Part shown: piece by piece, positions 43,326 through 54,350 of the stretch
How the letters are laid out: each line of letters begins with the position of its first letter
How positions within the stretch are numbered: the first letter of the stretch is position 1
Position numbers and translations under genes: made by a program
Source: Phycisphaeraceae bacterium
GTDB lineage: Bacteria; Planctomycetota; Phycisphaerae; Phycisphaerales; Zrk34
Reading direction: 5' to 3'
Assembly: GCA_028282805.1 (NCBI GenBank)
Contig: JANQHD010000022.1
Coordinates: 1-64,000, forward strand
Length of the DNA: 64,000 nucleotides
Notes under the pieces: generated by a model
Databases searched by the model: none
Seen by the model: only the letters and a program-made list of their open reading frames with translations
What the model was told of the DNA's origin: nothing

Positions 43326-45128
43326 CTATCCCTGCGGCTCAAAACGGAAGTCGACCATCACGCCCTCGGCGCTGGCCCGGTTGTTCCAGCGGTTCAGCTT
43401 CAACTCGATCACCGCGTCGATCGGCCGGCCCGCGGCAAAATGCTCGGCGTAAGGGCCCTGGCCCCAGGCGATGACCGGCAGCGACCGGCCGCCTTGGCCG
43501 AGCGTGACCTTCAGGTGCTTGCCGTCGCGCCCCACGATGCGCGGCTCGCCGGCCACCTGCGCGCCGCTGACCAGCCAGCGCGGCGTCGGGTTCGCCCGGC
43601 CGAACGGCGCCAGCGTTTCGAGCTGCTCGCACAGGCCCTGCGTCGCTTCTGCCAACGGCAGTTCCGCGTCGATCGTCACGGCGGGCACCAAGTCTTCGAC
43701 GGCGATGCGCTCGTTGGCGTAAGCGACCAGCGCGTCGCGGAAACCGGCGACCGCGTCGGTCGGCAGCTTCAACCCCGCGGCCATGGCGTGGCCGCCGAAC
43801 GACGCGAGGTGCTCGGCGCACGCGCCGAACGCCTCGTGGATGTTGAAACCGTCGATCGAACGCGCCGAGCCCGACGCCTCGCCGTTGGCCGTGTTCAGCA
43901 GCACGGCGGGCCGGCCGAACCGCTCGACCAGCCGGCTGCACACGATGCCGATCACGCCCGGGTGCCAGTGGTCGTCGGCCAACACGATGGCGCGCACGTC
44001 GTCGCCGTCGTAGCCCGATTGCTTCACGCGTTCGACGGCCTGCTGGAAGATTTGGTGCTCGGTGGCGCGGCGTTTGTCGTTCTCGCTGTTGAGGAACTCG
44101 GCGATGTCGTGCGCCTCGCCGCCGGTGGCGGTGGTCAGCAGCTTGCACGCGCTGATCGCGTGGCCCATGCGGCCGCAGGCGTTGAGCCGGGGCCCGAGCA
44201 CGAAGCCGACGTGGTAGGCGTCGACCTTCTCTTCGCGCAGGCGCGACGCGTCGATCATCGCGTTCAAACCCTCGAACGGCGTGTGCTTGATGCGCCCCAG
44301 GCCGTACTGCACGATCGTGCGGTTCTCGTCGACCAACGGCACCACGTCCGCCACGGTGCCCAGCGCCGCCAGCGGCAACAGGTTCACCAGCAGCTCGCGG
44401 AACACGTCGGTCACGCGCTCGCTGCCGCACCAGGTGCGCGCGACCTGCCAGGCGAGCTTGTACGCCACGCCCGCCCCACACAGCTCGCCGTAGGGGTAGG
44501 CGGCCTCGACCGCCCCGTCGCGCTCGTGCAACCGCGGGTGCACCAGCGCGTAAGCCTCGGGCAGACGGTCGTCCATCTCGTGGTGGTCGGTGATGATCAG
44601 GTCGGCGTCGGATTCGGCCACGACCCGCGCCGGCTCGTGCGCGGTGATGCCGCAGTCGACGCTGACGATGAGCTTGGCGCCCTGCGCGATGAGTTTTTCG
44701 AGCGACTCGGCGTTCAGGCCGTAGCCCTCGTCGATGCGGTGCGGGATGTAGCGCAGCACGTCGGCGTCGGGTTGGGCGGCCTTGAGCGTGTGGTACAGGA
44801 TCGAGGTCGCGGTCACGCCGTCGACGTCGTAGTCGCCGTAGATCACGACCTTCTCGCCTTGGCGCAGGGCGTCGACGATGCGCTGCGCGGCCTTGTCACA
44901 ACCGGGCAGCAGCTGCGGGTCGTGCAGGTCGCCGAGCTTGGGCCGCAGGAAGCGTTCGGCCGCTGCGGGCTCGGTCAGGCCGCGCCGCACGAGCAGCTGC
45001 CCGACCAGCGGGTGCACGCGCAACGCATCGGCGATCGGTTCGCCGCCGGCCAAGGGTTCGGCCAGGCGCCAGCGTTTGAATTGGCCTCGCAACATGCGCC
45101 CCATTCTAACCGTTTGCGCGCCGCTCAT
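43326..45128 (-). CDS. recJ: Single-stranded-DNA-specific exonuclease RecJ
   Basis: A 600-residue 5'-3' exonuclease for recombination and mismatch repair. DHH-family metal motifs are DYDVDGVTATS (near residue 80), VDCGI, ITDHHE and LAALGTVADVVPL. The DHHA1 part has SFGGHAMAAGLKLP (near 415). The C-terminal OB fold contains WLVSGAQVAGEPRIVG. ATG at 45128 overlaps the truD stop as ATGA, which favours this start by coupling; inner starts at 45104 and 45095 exist. Length is close to the usual 570-580. Confidence 0.96.
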   Translation of the reverse strand: MSGAQTVRMGRMLRGQFKRWRLAEPLAGGEPIADALRVHPLVGQLLVRRGLTEPAAAERFLRPKLGDLHDPQLLPGCDKAAQRIVDALRQGEKVVIYGDYDVDGVTATSILYHTLKAAQPDADVLRYIPHRIDEGYGLNAESLEKLIAQGAKLIVSVDCGITAHEPARVVAESDADLIITDHHEMDDRLPEAYALVHPRLHERDGAVEAAYPYGELCGAGVAYKLAWQVARTWCGSERVTDVFRELLVNLLPLAALGTVADVVPLVDENRTIVQYGLGRIKHTPFEGLNAMIDASRLREEKVDAYHVGFVLGPRLNACGRMGHAISACKLLTTATGGEAHDIAEFLNSENDKRRATEHQIFQQAVERVKQSGYDGDDVRAIVLADDHWHPGVIGIVCSRLVERFGRPAVLLNTANGEASGSARSIDGFNIHEAFGACAEHLASFGGHAMAAGLKLPTDAVAGFRDALVAYANERIAVEDLVPAVTIDAELPLAEATQGLCEQLETLAPFGRANPTPRWLVSGAQVAGEPRIVGRDGKHLKVTLGQGGRSLPVIAWGQGPYAEHFAAGRPIDAVIELKLNRWNNRASAEGVMVDFRFEPQG

Positions 45129-46363
45129 CGTCGGCCCGGTTCGGTCTGGGTTTTCATGATCTCGCGCAGCACGGTGGTGGCGAAGCAGCCGCGCGGCAGC
45201 TCGAACGCCAGCCGCACGTACGCGCCGTGCTCGTCGACGCCGCCCGAGAAGTCGGGGTCCCGCAACAACATGCGGTACGGCCGGCGCGAACCATCGGGCT
45301 GGTACCGGCCGTCGCGCAGCTGCGCCTCGGTCACGCCCGAGTCGCACAACGCCTGCGCTTCACGCTCGGCGATCGCGCCGGCGGCGCGCTTCATCTTGTG
45401 GCCCCACATCGGGCCCGACGGGCTGATCTCGCCGGCGGTGTAGCGCTGTTGGTCGGTGTCGACGTCGTCGACGACGAACACGCCCCGGCTTTCGTGCTTG
45501 AAGGCGACATCGCCGACTTTCATCTGCGTGTACCCACCATTGGTGATCCGCTCGTGCAGCAGGTGGTTGAAGATCGCGCTCTGCCAGGCGCTGATCAGCA
45601 GGTAGCGTTGCACGCGGTCGATGCCGCGCACCGCGTCGGCGGGCGAGGCGCCGCGCGACAGCGGGCCGATCGACTGGCGCTCGAACCGGTGCACGGTGGG
45701 CCAGAGCTCGAGCGCGCCGGCGTAGTCGCCGTCGTCGTAGGCCTGGCGGGCCTGCTGGATCGTCTCGCGTTCGTGTTCGCGTGGGCCGCCGAGTTGGAGG
45801 TCGACGAACCGCTGCCACTGCTCGGTGATCAGGCACATGCCGAGGATGTGGTTGTCGCCGCGGTAGCCGAAGCGCTGCTCGCCGATGTAGTTGGGCGCGC
45901 CGTCGGCGGCGAGGCGGTCGAGCAAGCGCTTGGCCTTGAGCACGGCGGTGGGCTCGACATTCCGCACCTTGATCACGAAGCGGTTGCCGGCGAGGTGGCC
46001 GCGCTTGATCTTGTGGCGGTGGTGGTCGACGGCGAGGATTTTCACGTAGTCGTCTTGGTAGGTCGCGGCGAGGTCGGCGTCGGCGTGCTCGAGGGTGAAC
46101 GCCTGCCGGGTGATCGCGTACTTGTCTTTCAGGCCGGCGTAACCGATGGCGCGCATCGGCACCTTGAAGTGCTGCGAGAGGAACCGCGCCACGTCGCTGG
46201 TCAGGCGTTTGCGTTTCTCCACGATCAAATAGAGGTGGTCGCCCTCGCCGGTCGGTTCGTAGAGCGGCACCTCGTCGACGAGGAAATCCTCCGGCCGTTC
46301 CTTGAGCACGCCACCGATGCCCGGCTCGTCGTCGGTGAGGTAGGCGAGCTTCGAGATGTTCAT
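45125..46363 (-). CDS. truD: tRNA pseudouridine(13) synthase TruD
   Basis: A 412-residue pseudouridine synthase acting on U13 of tRNA-Glu in E. coli (family knowledge); two Glu tRNAs lie in this window. The catalytic Asp is in AGLKDKYAITRQAF near residue 78. ERPEDFLVDEVPLYEPTGEG is the N-terminal signature, and NYIGEQRFGYRGDN is the conserved TruD motif. The TRUD insertion domain follows. ATG at 46363 is chosen; the open frame extends upstream only by a TTG. The stop overlaps recJ (ATGA). Confidence 0.95.
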   Translation of the reverse strand: MNISKLAYLTDDEPGIGGVLKERPEDFLVDEVPLYEPTGEGDHLYLIVEKRKRLTSDVARFLSQHFKVPMRAIGYAGLKDKYAITRQAFTLEHADADLAATYQDDYVKILAVDHHRHKIKRGHLAGNRFVIKVRNVEPTAVLKAKRLLDRLAADGAPNYIGEQRFGYRGDNHILGMCLITEQWQRFVDLQLGGPREHERETIQQARQAYDDGDYAGALELWPTVHRFERQSIGPLSRGASPADAVRGIDRVQRYLLISAWQSAIFNHLLHERITNGGYTQMKVGDVAFKHESRGVFVVDDVDTDQQRYTAGEISPSGPMWGHKMKRAAGAIAEREAQALCDSGVTEAQLRDGRYQPDGSRRPYRMLLRDPDFSGGVDEHGAYVRLAFELPRGCFATTVLREIMKTQTEPGRR

Positions 46364-46447
46364 GGACGATTGCAGCAAGCCCGCGTCTTCCTTCCCTTGC
46401 GAGCGGGGGTTAACCGTATGTTAAATCAATCGCGGCGGGCAGACGAG

Positions 46448-46759
46448 TCACCCGCCCCCGGCCGCGAGCTCGTCTTGCACGGAGCGCAGCTTGTCGTCCA
46501 TGGTCTGGGTGCGGTCGGTGCGCGTCGAGACCTTGAGCGTGGAAAACAGCCGCGGCGCGCCCATGTCGTGCAGGCGCTGGTGGCAGCGGCGGATCGCGGA
46601 GAAGACCGCGTCCCACTCGCCGTCGATCGTCGTGCCGTAGGCGTGCAGCCGGTGTTCGAGGCCGGCCTCTTCGAGCAGGCGCTGGCACTCGGCGACGTAC
46701 TTGCTGACGCTGACGCCCACGCCGATCGGCACCACGCACAGGTCCACCATCACGCGCAT
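46448..46759 (-). CDS. UPF0045 / MTH1187 family thiamine-binding-like protein
   Basis: A 103-residue protein of the YqgV/MTH1187 group with a ferredoxin-like fold. VDLCVVPIGVGVSVSKYV and HAYGTTIDGEWDAVFSAI are the family blocks. Some members bind thiamine or its pyrimidine (family knowledge). ATG at 46759 is fixed by GGAGG 6 bases upstream. It follows the convergence point of the cyclophilin gene's terminator, on the same strand, so it is likely its own unit or reads through to truD. Confidence 0.88.
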   Translation of the reverse strand: MRVMVDLCVVPIGVGVSVSKYVAECQRLLEEAGLEHRLHAYGTTIDGEWDAVFSAIRRCHQRLHDMGAPRLFSTLKVSTRTDRTQTMDDKLRSVQDELAAGGG

Positions 46760-46793
46760 CACGCACCTCCAGGGTTCGGGTTGGCCTAAAGCA

Positions 46794-46824
46794 TAAAACA
46801 ACCCGGCCTGATCGGCAGGCCGGG
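46794..46824 (-). terminator. Terminator of cyclophilin fusion gene
   Basis: On the minus strand CCCGGCCTG-CCGAT-CAGGCCGGG is followed by TTGTTTTA. The stem is 46802-46810 with 46816-46824. Confidence 0.85.
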
Positions 46825-46853
46825 CTTGGTGGGGTCGCATTTTGGAGCGCCGA

Positions 46854-47951
46854 TCAGCGGCGGCGGCGGAGTATGGCCAGGCCCGCCAGGCCGATCAGGC
46901 TCATGGTCGCCGGCTCGGGCACCGCGGGGGCGGCGGGGGTGGTGTTGTCGAAGCCGAAGTTCCTGCCGATGAAGTCGAGGTCGACGATGGAGACCTGCCC
47001 GTCGCCGTTGAAATCGCCCTGGGCCCACCCGCCGGCCTGGCTGAAGTTGGTGCCGAGCGCGTCGAGGTCGGCGATGGAGATGCGCTGGTCGAGGTTGGCG
47101 TCGCCGAACTCGGTTTCGAAGACGTCGCGGACGATGGCGTCGAAGTCCTGCTGGTCGGCGTTGCCGCCGTCGCGGTCGACGTCGAAGAAGGTGGAGTTCG
47201 AGCCGAGGTTGGCGGCGAGTTCGTCGATGTCCGCCGCGTCCCACGTCGAGGAGAAGTTCGTGTCGCCCACGGCCACGACCGTGGTGACCTCGATCAGCTC
47301 GTCGGCGGTGGCGAAAAGGTCCGGCGGGCTGTTGCGGCCGTCTTCGAAGGGCATGGTGTCCAGCGCGTCTTCGGAGTTCTCGAAGACGTCGACGATCGGC
47401 TGGGCGAAGATGTTGTCGACGACCGGCATGCCCTCGATGACCTCGCCGAAGGCGACGAAGACCAGCGAGTCGTCCGGGTCGTTGGGGTCGTTGGGGTTCT
47501 TGTCGAGGAGGGTGTTGTCGGTGGTGTTGATGAACCACTGACTGGTGAACAGGTCGCCGCCCTCGGCCATGGCGATGGTGCCGCGCACGTTGGAGTGCGT
47601 GGCTTCAACGTCGGCGTCGATGCCCGGGTTGGTGGGGGCGAAGAAGAAGCCGCTGGCCGGATCGAAGCCGATGCCGCCGCCCTGGATCACGCTGAGCCCC
47701 GAGGTAACGGGCGTGGCCTTGCGGTGTATGAGCAGGTTGTCCTGCTGGCCGCTGTTGACGTAGCCGAGGTAGTTGTTGTTGGTGATGGGCGTGTCGAGGT
47801 ACATCTCCACGACGAAGTCGCCCATGTTGGTCTGGTACCACAGCAGTTGGCGCAGCGCGAAGGCGTGGTCGGCGCTGAGCACGATAGTCGCCGCGATGAC
47901 CATCAGGCCGATGAAGGGTTTGAAGCCGTTATGGCGGGCGTTGTGGCGCAT
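46854..47951 (-). CDS. Cyclophilin-type prolyl isomerase with dockerin-like repeats and PEP-CTERM tail
   Basis: A 365-residue exported protein. The signal or anchor covers residues 10-33. A cyclophilin domain follows: TNMGDFVVEMYLDTP, NNNYLGYVNSG, VIQGGGIGFD and FTSQWFINTTDN (active-site Gln and Phe region). Two or three Ca-binding dockerin-like loops come next (GDANLDQRISIADLDALG, GDFNGDGQVSIVDLDFIG). The tail is VPEPATMSLIGLAGLAILRRRR. Cyclophilins speed proline isomerisation in protein folding. The tail suggests it acts outside the cell or in the envelope after exosortase processing (inference). No good SD lies before 47951. Confidence 0.9.
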   Translation of the reverse strand: MRHNARHNGFKPFIGLMVIAATIVLSADHAFALRQLLWYQTNMGDFVVEMYLDTPITNNNYLGYVNSGQQDNLLIHRKATPVTSGLSVIQGGGIGFDPASGFFFAPTNPGIDADVEATHSNVRGTIAMAEGGDLFTSQWFINTTDNTLLDKNPNDPNDPDDSLVFVAFGEVIEGMPVVDNIFAQPIVDVFENSEDALDTMPFEDGRNSPPDLFATADELIEVTTVVAVGDTNFSSTWDAADIDELAANLGSNSTFFDVDRDGGNADQQDFDAIVRDVFETEFGDANLDQRISIADLDALGTNFSQAGGWAQGDFNGDGQVSIVDLDFIGRNFGFDNTTPAAPAVPEPATMSLIGLAGLAILRRRR

Positions 47952-48354
47952 GGCGATGAGTGACCGTCCTCTCGGGGTTGGTGGCAATCCCGGGTGTGCT
48001 GTTCGATCGGGTGGCCGACACCGTCTAACAAACCGGCAACGGCTGGAGGATTAAGCGTCGGACCTTCTTTCTGAACCCTCATGTCCCCGATCGTCGGGGT
48101 GTCCAAAGCGTATCCCATACGGCCGTAGCGGGCAAAAGAATGCATAAAAAATCGGGAAGTTTCACCCCGCCGCCCCGTTACAACCCCACCCCGCCGGGCC
48201 GGGCGCGGGGGCCGATAATCCCGCCCCGGGACATCGGGAAGCGTGATCCGGCGACGAAAATATGTGGTGCCGGTTAATCCGCTTGCTCGGCCTGCCGATA
48301 CCAATTTTGCCGGAATACCGGCCCAGACGGCTTTCTCGGAGAGGGGTAGTTGAT
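47952..48354. other. Divergent intergenic region, no gene seen
   Basis: 403 bases between the cyclophilin fusion and the receiver protein, presumably with both promoters. It contains a CCGTTACAACC motif at 48175-48185, and GAGGGG serves the receiver gene. I see no convincing -35/-10 pair and no gene. Confidence 0.5.
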
Positions 48355-48933
48355 ATGCCGCGTCAGAAAGATGTGTTGACAACCGGTGAGGTGGCGAAGA
48401 TCTGCAACGTCGCGCCGCGCACCGTGAGCAAGTGGTTCGATTCCGGCCAGCTGCGGGGCTATCGCATCCCCGGTTCCAAGGACCGCCGGATCCCCTTGAA
48501 CGCCCTGATCCGTTTCATGAAGCAGCACCACATCCCGCTCGACGGGTTGCGCAGCGGCCAGACGCGCGTGCTGATCGTGGACAGCGATCGCCAGATCGTC
48601 GAGACGCTCAACGGCGTGCTCACCGAACAAGCCAACTATGACACGCACACGGCGGCCAGCGGTTTTTCCGCGGGCGTCGAGTGCGAGAAGTTCCGCCCCC
48701 ACGTGCTGCTGCTCGACGTGCACCTCAAGGACGTCGACGCGATCGAGCTGTGCCGGGCGGTCAAGGACAACCCCGACCTGCAACTGACCAAGGTCATCGC
48801 CATGAGCAACAAGCTCACCGACGGCCAGGCGCACCAGTTGCTGACCAAGGGCTTCGACGGCTACCTGCGTAAGCCGTTCAACGTCCGCCAGGTCATCGAA
48901 CAGGTCGAGGACGCGATCGCCGTGGTCTATTAA
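48355..48933 (+). CDS. HTH (excisionase-type) plus receiver-domain regulator
   Basis: A 192-residue protein. Residues 8-50 are a winged-HTH of the excisionase/MerR type: LTTGEVAKICNVAPRTVSKW and RGYRIPGSKDRRIP. Residues 70-190 are a response-regulator receiver: acidic pair VDSD, phospho-acceptor Asp in VLLLDVHLKD (near 122), and Lys in YLRKPF. The DNA-binding part precedes the receiver, the reverse of the usual order. GAGGGG lies 8 bases before the ATG. No histidine kinase is adjacent. It could control nearby genes, but no target site can be assigned. Confidence 0.88.
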   Translation: MPRQKDVLTTGEVAKICNVAPRTVSKWFDSGQLRGYRIPGSKDRRIPLNALIRFMKQHHIPLDGLRSGQTRVLIVDSDRQIVETLNGVLTEQANYDTHTAASGFSAGVECEKFRPHVLLLDVHLKDVDAIELCRAVKDNPDLQLTKVIAMSNKLTDGQAHQLLTKGFDGYLRKPFNVRQVIEQVEDAIAVVY

Positions 48934-49386
48934 AACAGGCGGTCGGACAACCCGAACGTTTCGAGCTGCCCGAGGGCGGCCGAACAAGCTTGGTCAAGGA
49001 CGACTCGGCGGCGCACGCGAGGGATCGCATGGTGTGGGAGGCACACTGTTCATCGCGCCTGACCAGGGTCGCGCGGGTGGAACCGACGCGACTTTTTTCA
49101 TCCGCCCATCTACGGATCGATACCAGAAGCCCGGCCCTGCGGGCCGTCGCTAAACGGCGGCCGCCCAACCCGCTCGCGGCTCGTATAAATCCCTCGAAAT
49201 TCTAGGGTTTTACCGGGGACCTGACCGATAACCCGGTCCAATCTGGATGTTCTTGTCGGCAGAGCCGCAATCGCATACTCTACCCGTCCCCATACCGCCG
49301 GACCAGGAGAACGGGCCGCGACCGAGATCGACAAACCGAGCTCCACCCGGCCCCTAAAACAGGTAGTGGTCAGGAGATACACCACC
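48934..49386. other. Intergenic region upstream of hppA
   Basis: 453 bases without a credible gene. It holds a copy of the CGGCCCTGCGGGCCGTCGCT repeat (49132-49157) and a partial CCGCTCGCGG repeat (49170-49183). A weak TTGTCG...TACTCT pair near 49252-49282 might serve hppA. Confidence 0.45.
49132..49157. repeat. TTTAGCGACGGCCC repeat, inverted copy
   Basis: CGGCCCTGCGGGCCG then TCGCTAAACGG, the reverse complement of the element at 4901-4928 apart from the loop. Confidence 0.65.
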
Positions 49387-51789
<2,403 letters not shown>

Positions 51790-51815
51790 TCGACAACAAA
51801 CCCCAGTCCCCCCAA

Positions 51816-51846
51816 GGGCGGCCCACACCACGGGCCGCCCTTTTTT
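51816..51846 (+). terminator. Terminator of hppA
   Basis: GGGCGGCCC (51816-51824) and GGGCCGCCC (51832-51840) followed by TTTTTT. Confidence 0.9.
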
Positions 51847-51924
51847 ATTGGACCCGCGTTGCGCACCATCAAATATAGTTGACGCCGACTCAATCGCCCG
51901 CCTCACTCAACCGATACGACCAAC

Positions 51925-52386
51925 ATGAGCGAAAGTGACTACAACCAGAACGAGCCGGTCACCGAGACTCAGGAAGTTGACCGCCAGGGTCAGTCCGACT
52001 CGCGTCGGTGCGGCCGCGTCAGCACCGAGTACCTCAACGTGCTCCACGACAACAAGCAGTACGGCTTGGTGGTGGACATGTCGGCAACCGGGGCGCGCGT
52101 GTTCCGCAAGGGCCCGTTCCCCCTGGCCGACGGCTCGTTCTCGAACTTCACGCTCCAGTGGCAGGACGTGACCGTGCCCGTGCAGGTGCAGGTCGTCTGG
52201 TCGCGGAAGGTCGGTTTCCGCAAGTTCCTGTTCGGGTTGAAGTTCGTCAACACCAACCCGTCGCAGAAGACCGCCCTGACCGAGCTGGGCCACCTCGCCC
52301 GCAACTCGGTGCACCTGGCCAGCCAGGAGTACGAGCCCGAGCGTCACGGCGAGGCCCCGCCGCCGCACTTCCGCCCGCTCGATTAA
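51925..52386 (+). CDS. PilZ domain protein
   Basis: A 153-residue soluble protein with one PilZ domain. SRRCGR (residues 26-31) supplies the RxxxR part, and VVDMSATGARV (near 48) supplies the D/NxSxxG motif, so cyclic di-GMP binding is expected (family knowledge). The C terminus is Pro/His-rich. A weak upstream region follows the hppA terminator. It is directly followed by a broken MFS gene that has no start of its own. It may be an effector linked to the HD-GYP-like protein at 31006-32406 (inference). Confidence 0.9.
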   Translation: MSESDYNQNEPVTETQEVDRQGQSDSRRCGRVSTEYLNVLHDNKQYGLVVDMSATGARVFRKGPFPLADGSFSNFTLQWQDVTVPVQVQVVWSRKVGFRKFLFGLKFVNTNPSQKTALTELGHLARNSVHLASQEYEPERHGEAPPPHFRPLD

Positions 52387-53078
52387 CCGTCGATTCTGCG
52401 CAATTAACCGAACGCCAGAAACGCTTGTTGTTTTGGGCGTGTTTCGCCGCGCTCGTCGCCACGTCGTTCGGCTTCATCATCCGCGCCCTGATCATTGGTG
52501 ACTGGGCAACGGCGTACAACCTGAGTGAAACCGAGAAAGGCGAGATCTTCGGCGTCGGGCTCTGGCCGTTCGCCATCAGCATCGTGCTGCTCTCGCAGGT
52601 CACCGCGGGCGTGATGATCCTCGTGGCCGCCACCGTCTACGGCCTCGGCAAGACGTTCTTCTGGCCCACGATCCTCGGCGTCGTGGACGAACAGTTCCCG
52701 CGCGGCGGCGCGCTGACCCTCAACGCCATCGGGGGCGTGGGCATGCTCGGTGTGGGCATCGTGGGCGCCGCCCTGCTCGGCAACATCCAGGACAAGGCGA
52801 TCGATAAGACCCTCGCCAGCGAGAACGCTGCGCTCCACGCGCAGGTCGTCGGTGAGGAGCAGGTCAGCGTGTACCAACCGTTAGACAGAGACAAGGTCGC
52901 CAAAACGAGCAAAAAAGAACAGGAGGCGATCGAGGACATCGAGAACAAAGCCAAGAAGGGCGCGCTGAAGACCGTCGCGATCTTCCCGGTGATCATGTTC
53001 GCCTGTTTCATGATCTTGATCGTGTACTTCCGCTCGAAGGGCGGCTACAAGGCCGTCGACATCACCCACGAGACGTAA
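52387..53078 (+). pseudogene. Internally deleted MFS transporter remnant
   Basis: About 230 codons in frame, without ATG or GTG before the first helix (only TTG at 52425/52428). LTERQKRLLFWACFAALVA matches the first helix of a planctomycete MFS transporter family of about 550 residues, and EIFGVGLWPFAISIVLLS the second. The frame then jumps to VTAGVMILVAATVYGLGKTF and FWPTILGVVDEQFPRGGALT, which belong to the last third, and ends in a final helix and YFRSKGGY. About 300 residues of the middle are missing at one point near 52597 with the frame kept. It is likely a non-functional remnant, or a very unusual mini-protein. Confidence 0.65.
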
Positions 53079-53102
53079 CCACACGCTCGCGCACGACACA
53101 AA

Positions 53103-53131
53103 ACGCCCCGCTTGCCGCGGGGCGTTTTTTT
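53103..53131 (+). terminator. Terminator after the MFS remnant
   Basis: ACGCCCCGC-TTGCC-GCGGGGCGT followed by TTTTTT. It overlaps the stop of the convergent gene by 2 bases. Confidence 0.88.
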
Positions 53132-54320
53132 ATTCGGCGTTCACTTCGATATCCACCCACACCAGCCGGTGGTCGGACACGCCGATCCACGCGCCGCCCG
53201 GCTCGCCCGGCTCCGGCCAGAACACGCCCGCGCCGACCGCCTTCAGGTTCACGCTCGGCAGCACGTAATCGACGCGCAGGTTGCCGGGCTCGTCGAAGTC
53301 GGCCGTGTCCGCTGCGGGGTCCGAGCGGTGCGTCTCGTTCGGCCCGCCCTCTTGCTCGGCGTCGGCAACCGCGCCGGCGCTGGTGGGCGTGATCGCGCCG
53401 TTCACGCGCGGGTGGTCGAGCAGCTGTTGCACCGCGCCGGGCATCGAGTCGCCGTCCAGCGGGTCGGCGTTCAGGTCGCCCATGACCACGAACGCCTCGC
53501 CCTCGGCCAGCTTCGTCACCCGGCCCATGTCGTTGATCGGCCAGCCCGACTCGTCCGGCGACAGGTACGCCGACCACAGCCGGATCTCGTCGTGGTTCCG
53601 CCGACCGTTGCGGTTCTCTTCGCCGTCGAACACCGGCGGGGTCGGGTGGCTGATCAGCGTGTGCACCGTCCGGCCGCCGATATCGATCGGCACGTCGGCG
53701 TGCGTCTTGCTCGACAGGCGCATCACCAGTTGCGCCGGGGGGCTGTAGTACCCCGTCGGCATCTTCGCGCCCGGCACGTCGCGCCAGAACATCAAACGGA
53801 ACGAGCGCACCCGGTCCGAGCGGATCGGGTACCGGCTCAGCAGCACCATGCCGAACTGCCCCTCGAACCGGCCGAAGCCCAGCGCGTCGGCGGGCGCTTC
53901 GATCTTGCCGTCGCCGTTGAGGTCGACGCCCGCCAGCAGCCCCGTGTTCACGCGCGGCACGAACACGTACGGGTAGGTGATCGGCTCGTCGCCGGCGATC
54001 GAACGCTCGAGGTACCGCTCGCGGAACGCCCGCAGCGCGTTGCCGCGCCCGTCGTAGTCGAACTCGTTGATCAGCAAAACGTCCGGCCGCACCCGCTGGA
54101 TGATCGCCGCGACCTTCTCGGCTCGCTCGCTGCCGCCCGACGCCAGCTCCGCCGCCAGCGCCCCGGGCCTATCGCCGTACATCGCCGCGTTGAACGTCGC
54201 GAACCGCACCGAGCGCGTCGGCGCATCGGGCACGCGATCCGCCGACCGCGTCGAGGCGCAACCGAGCATGGCGCAAATGAAAATGACTGCCGTGGTTCTC
54301 ACGGCAGTCATCATAGCCAT
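53130..54320 (-). CDS. Endonuclease/exonuclease/phosphatase-family lipoprotein
   Basis: A 396-residue protein. The signal ends in AMLGC, a lipobox. The EEP fold is shown by FATFNAAMYGD (Asn), LLINEFDYDG (metal Glu), VVMGDLNADP (Asp and Asn) and VSDHRLVWVDI (catalytic His). Planctomycete relatives are annotated as EEP hydrolases of unknown substrate. A Ca-loop-like DLNGDGKIEA occurs near residue 137. Three ATGs cluster at 54320, 54314 and 54311; the last lies inside a perfect 12-bp hairpin. It is convergent with the MFS remnant. Confidence 0.85.
   Translation of the reverse strand: MAMMTAVRTTAVIFICAMLGCASTRSADRVPDAPTRSVRFATFNAAMYGDRPGALAAELASGGSERAEKVAAIIQRVRPDVLLINEFDYDGRGNALRAFRERYLERSIAGDEPITYPYVFVPRVNTGLLAGVDLNGDGKIEAPADALGFGRFEGQFGMVLLSRYPIRSDRVRSFRLMFWRDVPGAKMPTGYYSPPAQLVMRLSSKTHADVPIDIGGRTVHTLISHPTPPVFDGEENRNGRRNHDEIRLWSAYLSPDESGWPINDMGRVTKLAEGEAFVVMGDLNADPLDGDSMPGAVQQLLDHPRVNGAITPTSAGAVADAEQEGGPNETHRSDPAADTADFDEPGNLRVDYVLPSVNLKAVGAGVFWPEPGEPGGAWIGVSDHRLVWVDIEVNAE
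54283..54311 (-). promoter_or_regulatory. Hairpin over translation start of the EEP gene
   Basis: On the message ATGACTGCCGTG is followed by five bases and CACGGCAGTCAT, a perfect 12-bp stem at the very start of the coding region. It covers the third candidate ATG and could limit initiation. Confidence 0.5.
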
Positions 54321-54325
54321 CTTTC

Positions 54326-54346
54326 AAGCCGCTTGCGGCTCAGCGC
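54326..54346. repeat. CCGCTCGCGGCTTAGCGC repeat, copy 4
   Basis: AAGCCGCTTGCGGCT plus CAGCGC. It lies between the two minus-strand genes, 4 bases from the PEP-CTERM stop codon. Confidence 0.75.
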
Positions 54347-54350
54347 CGAA

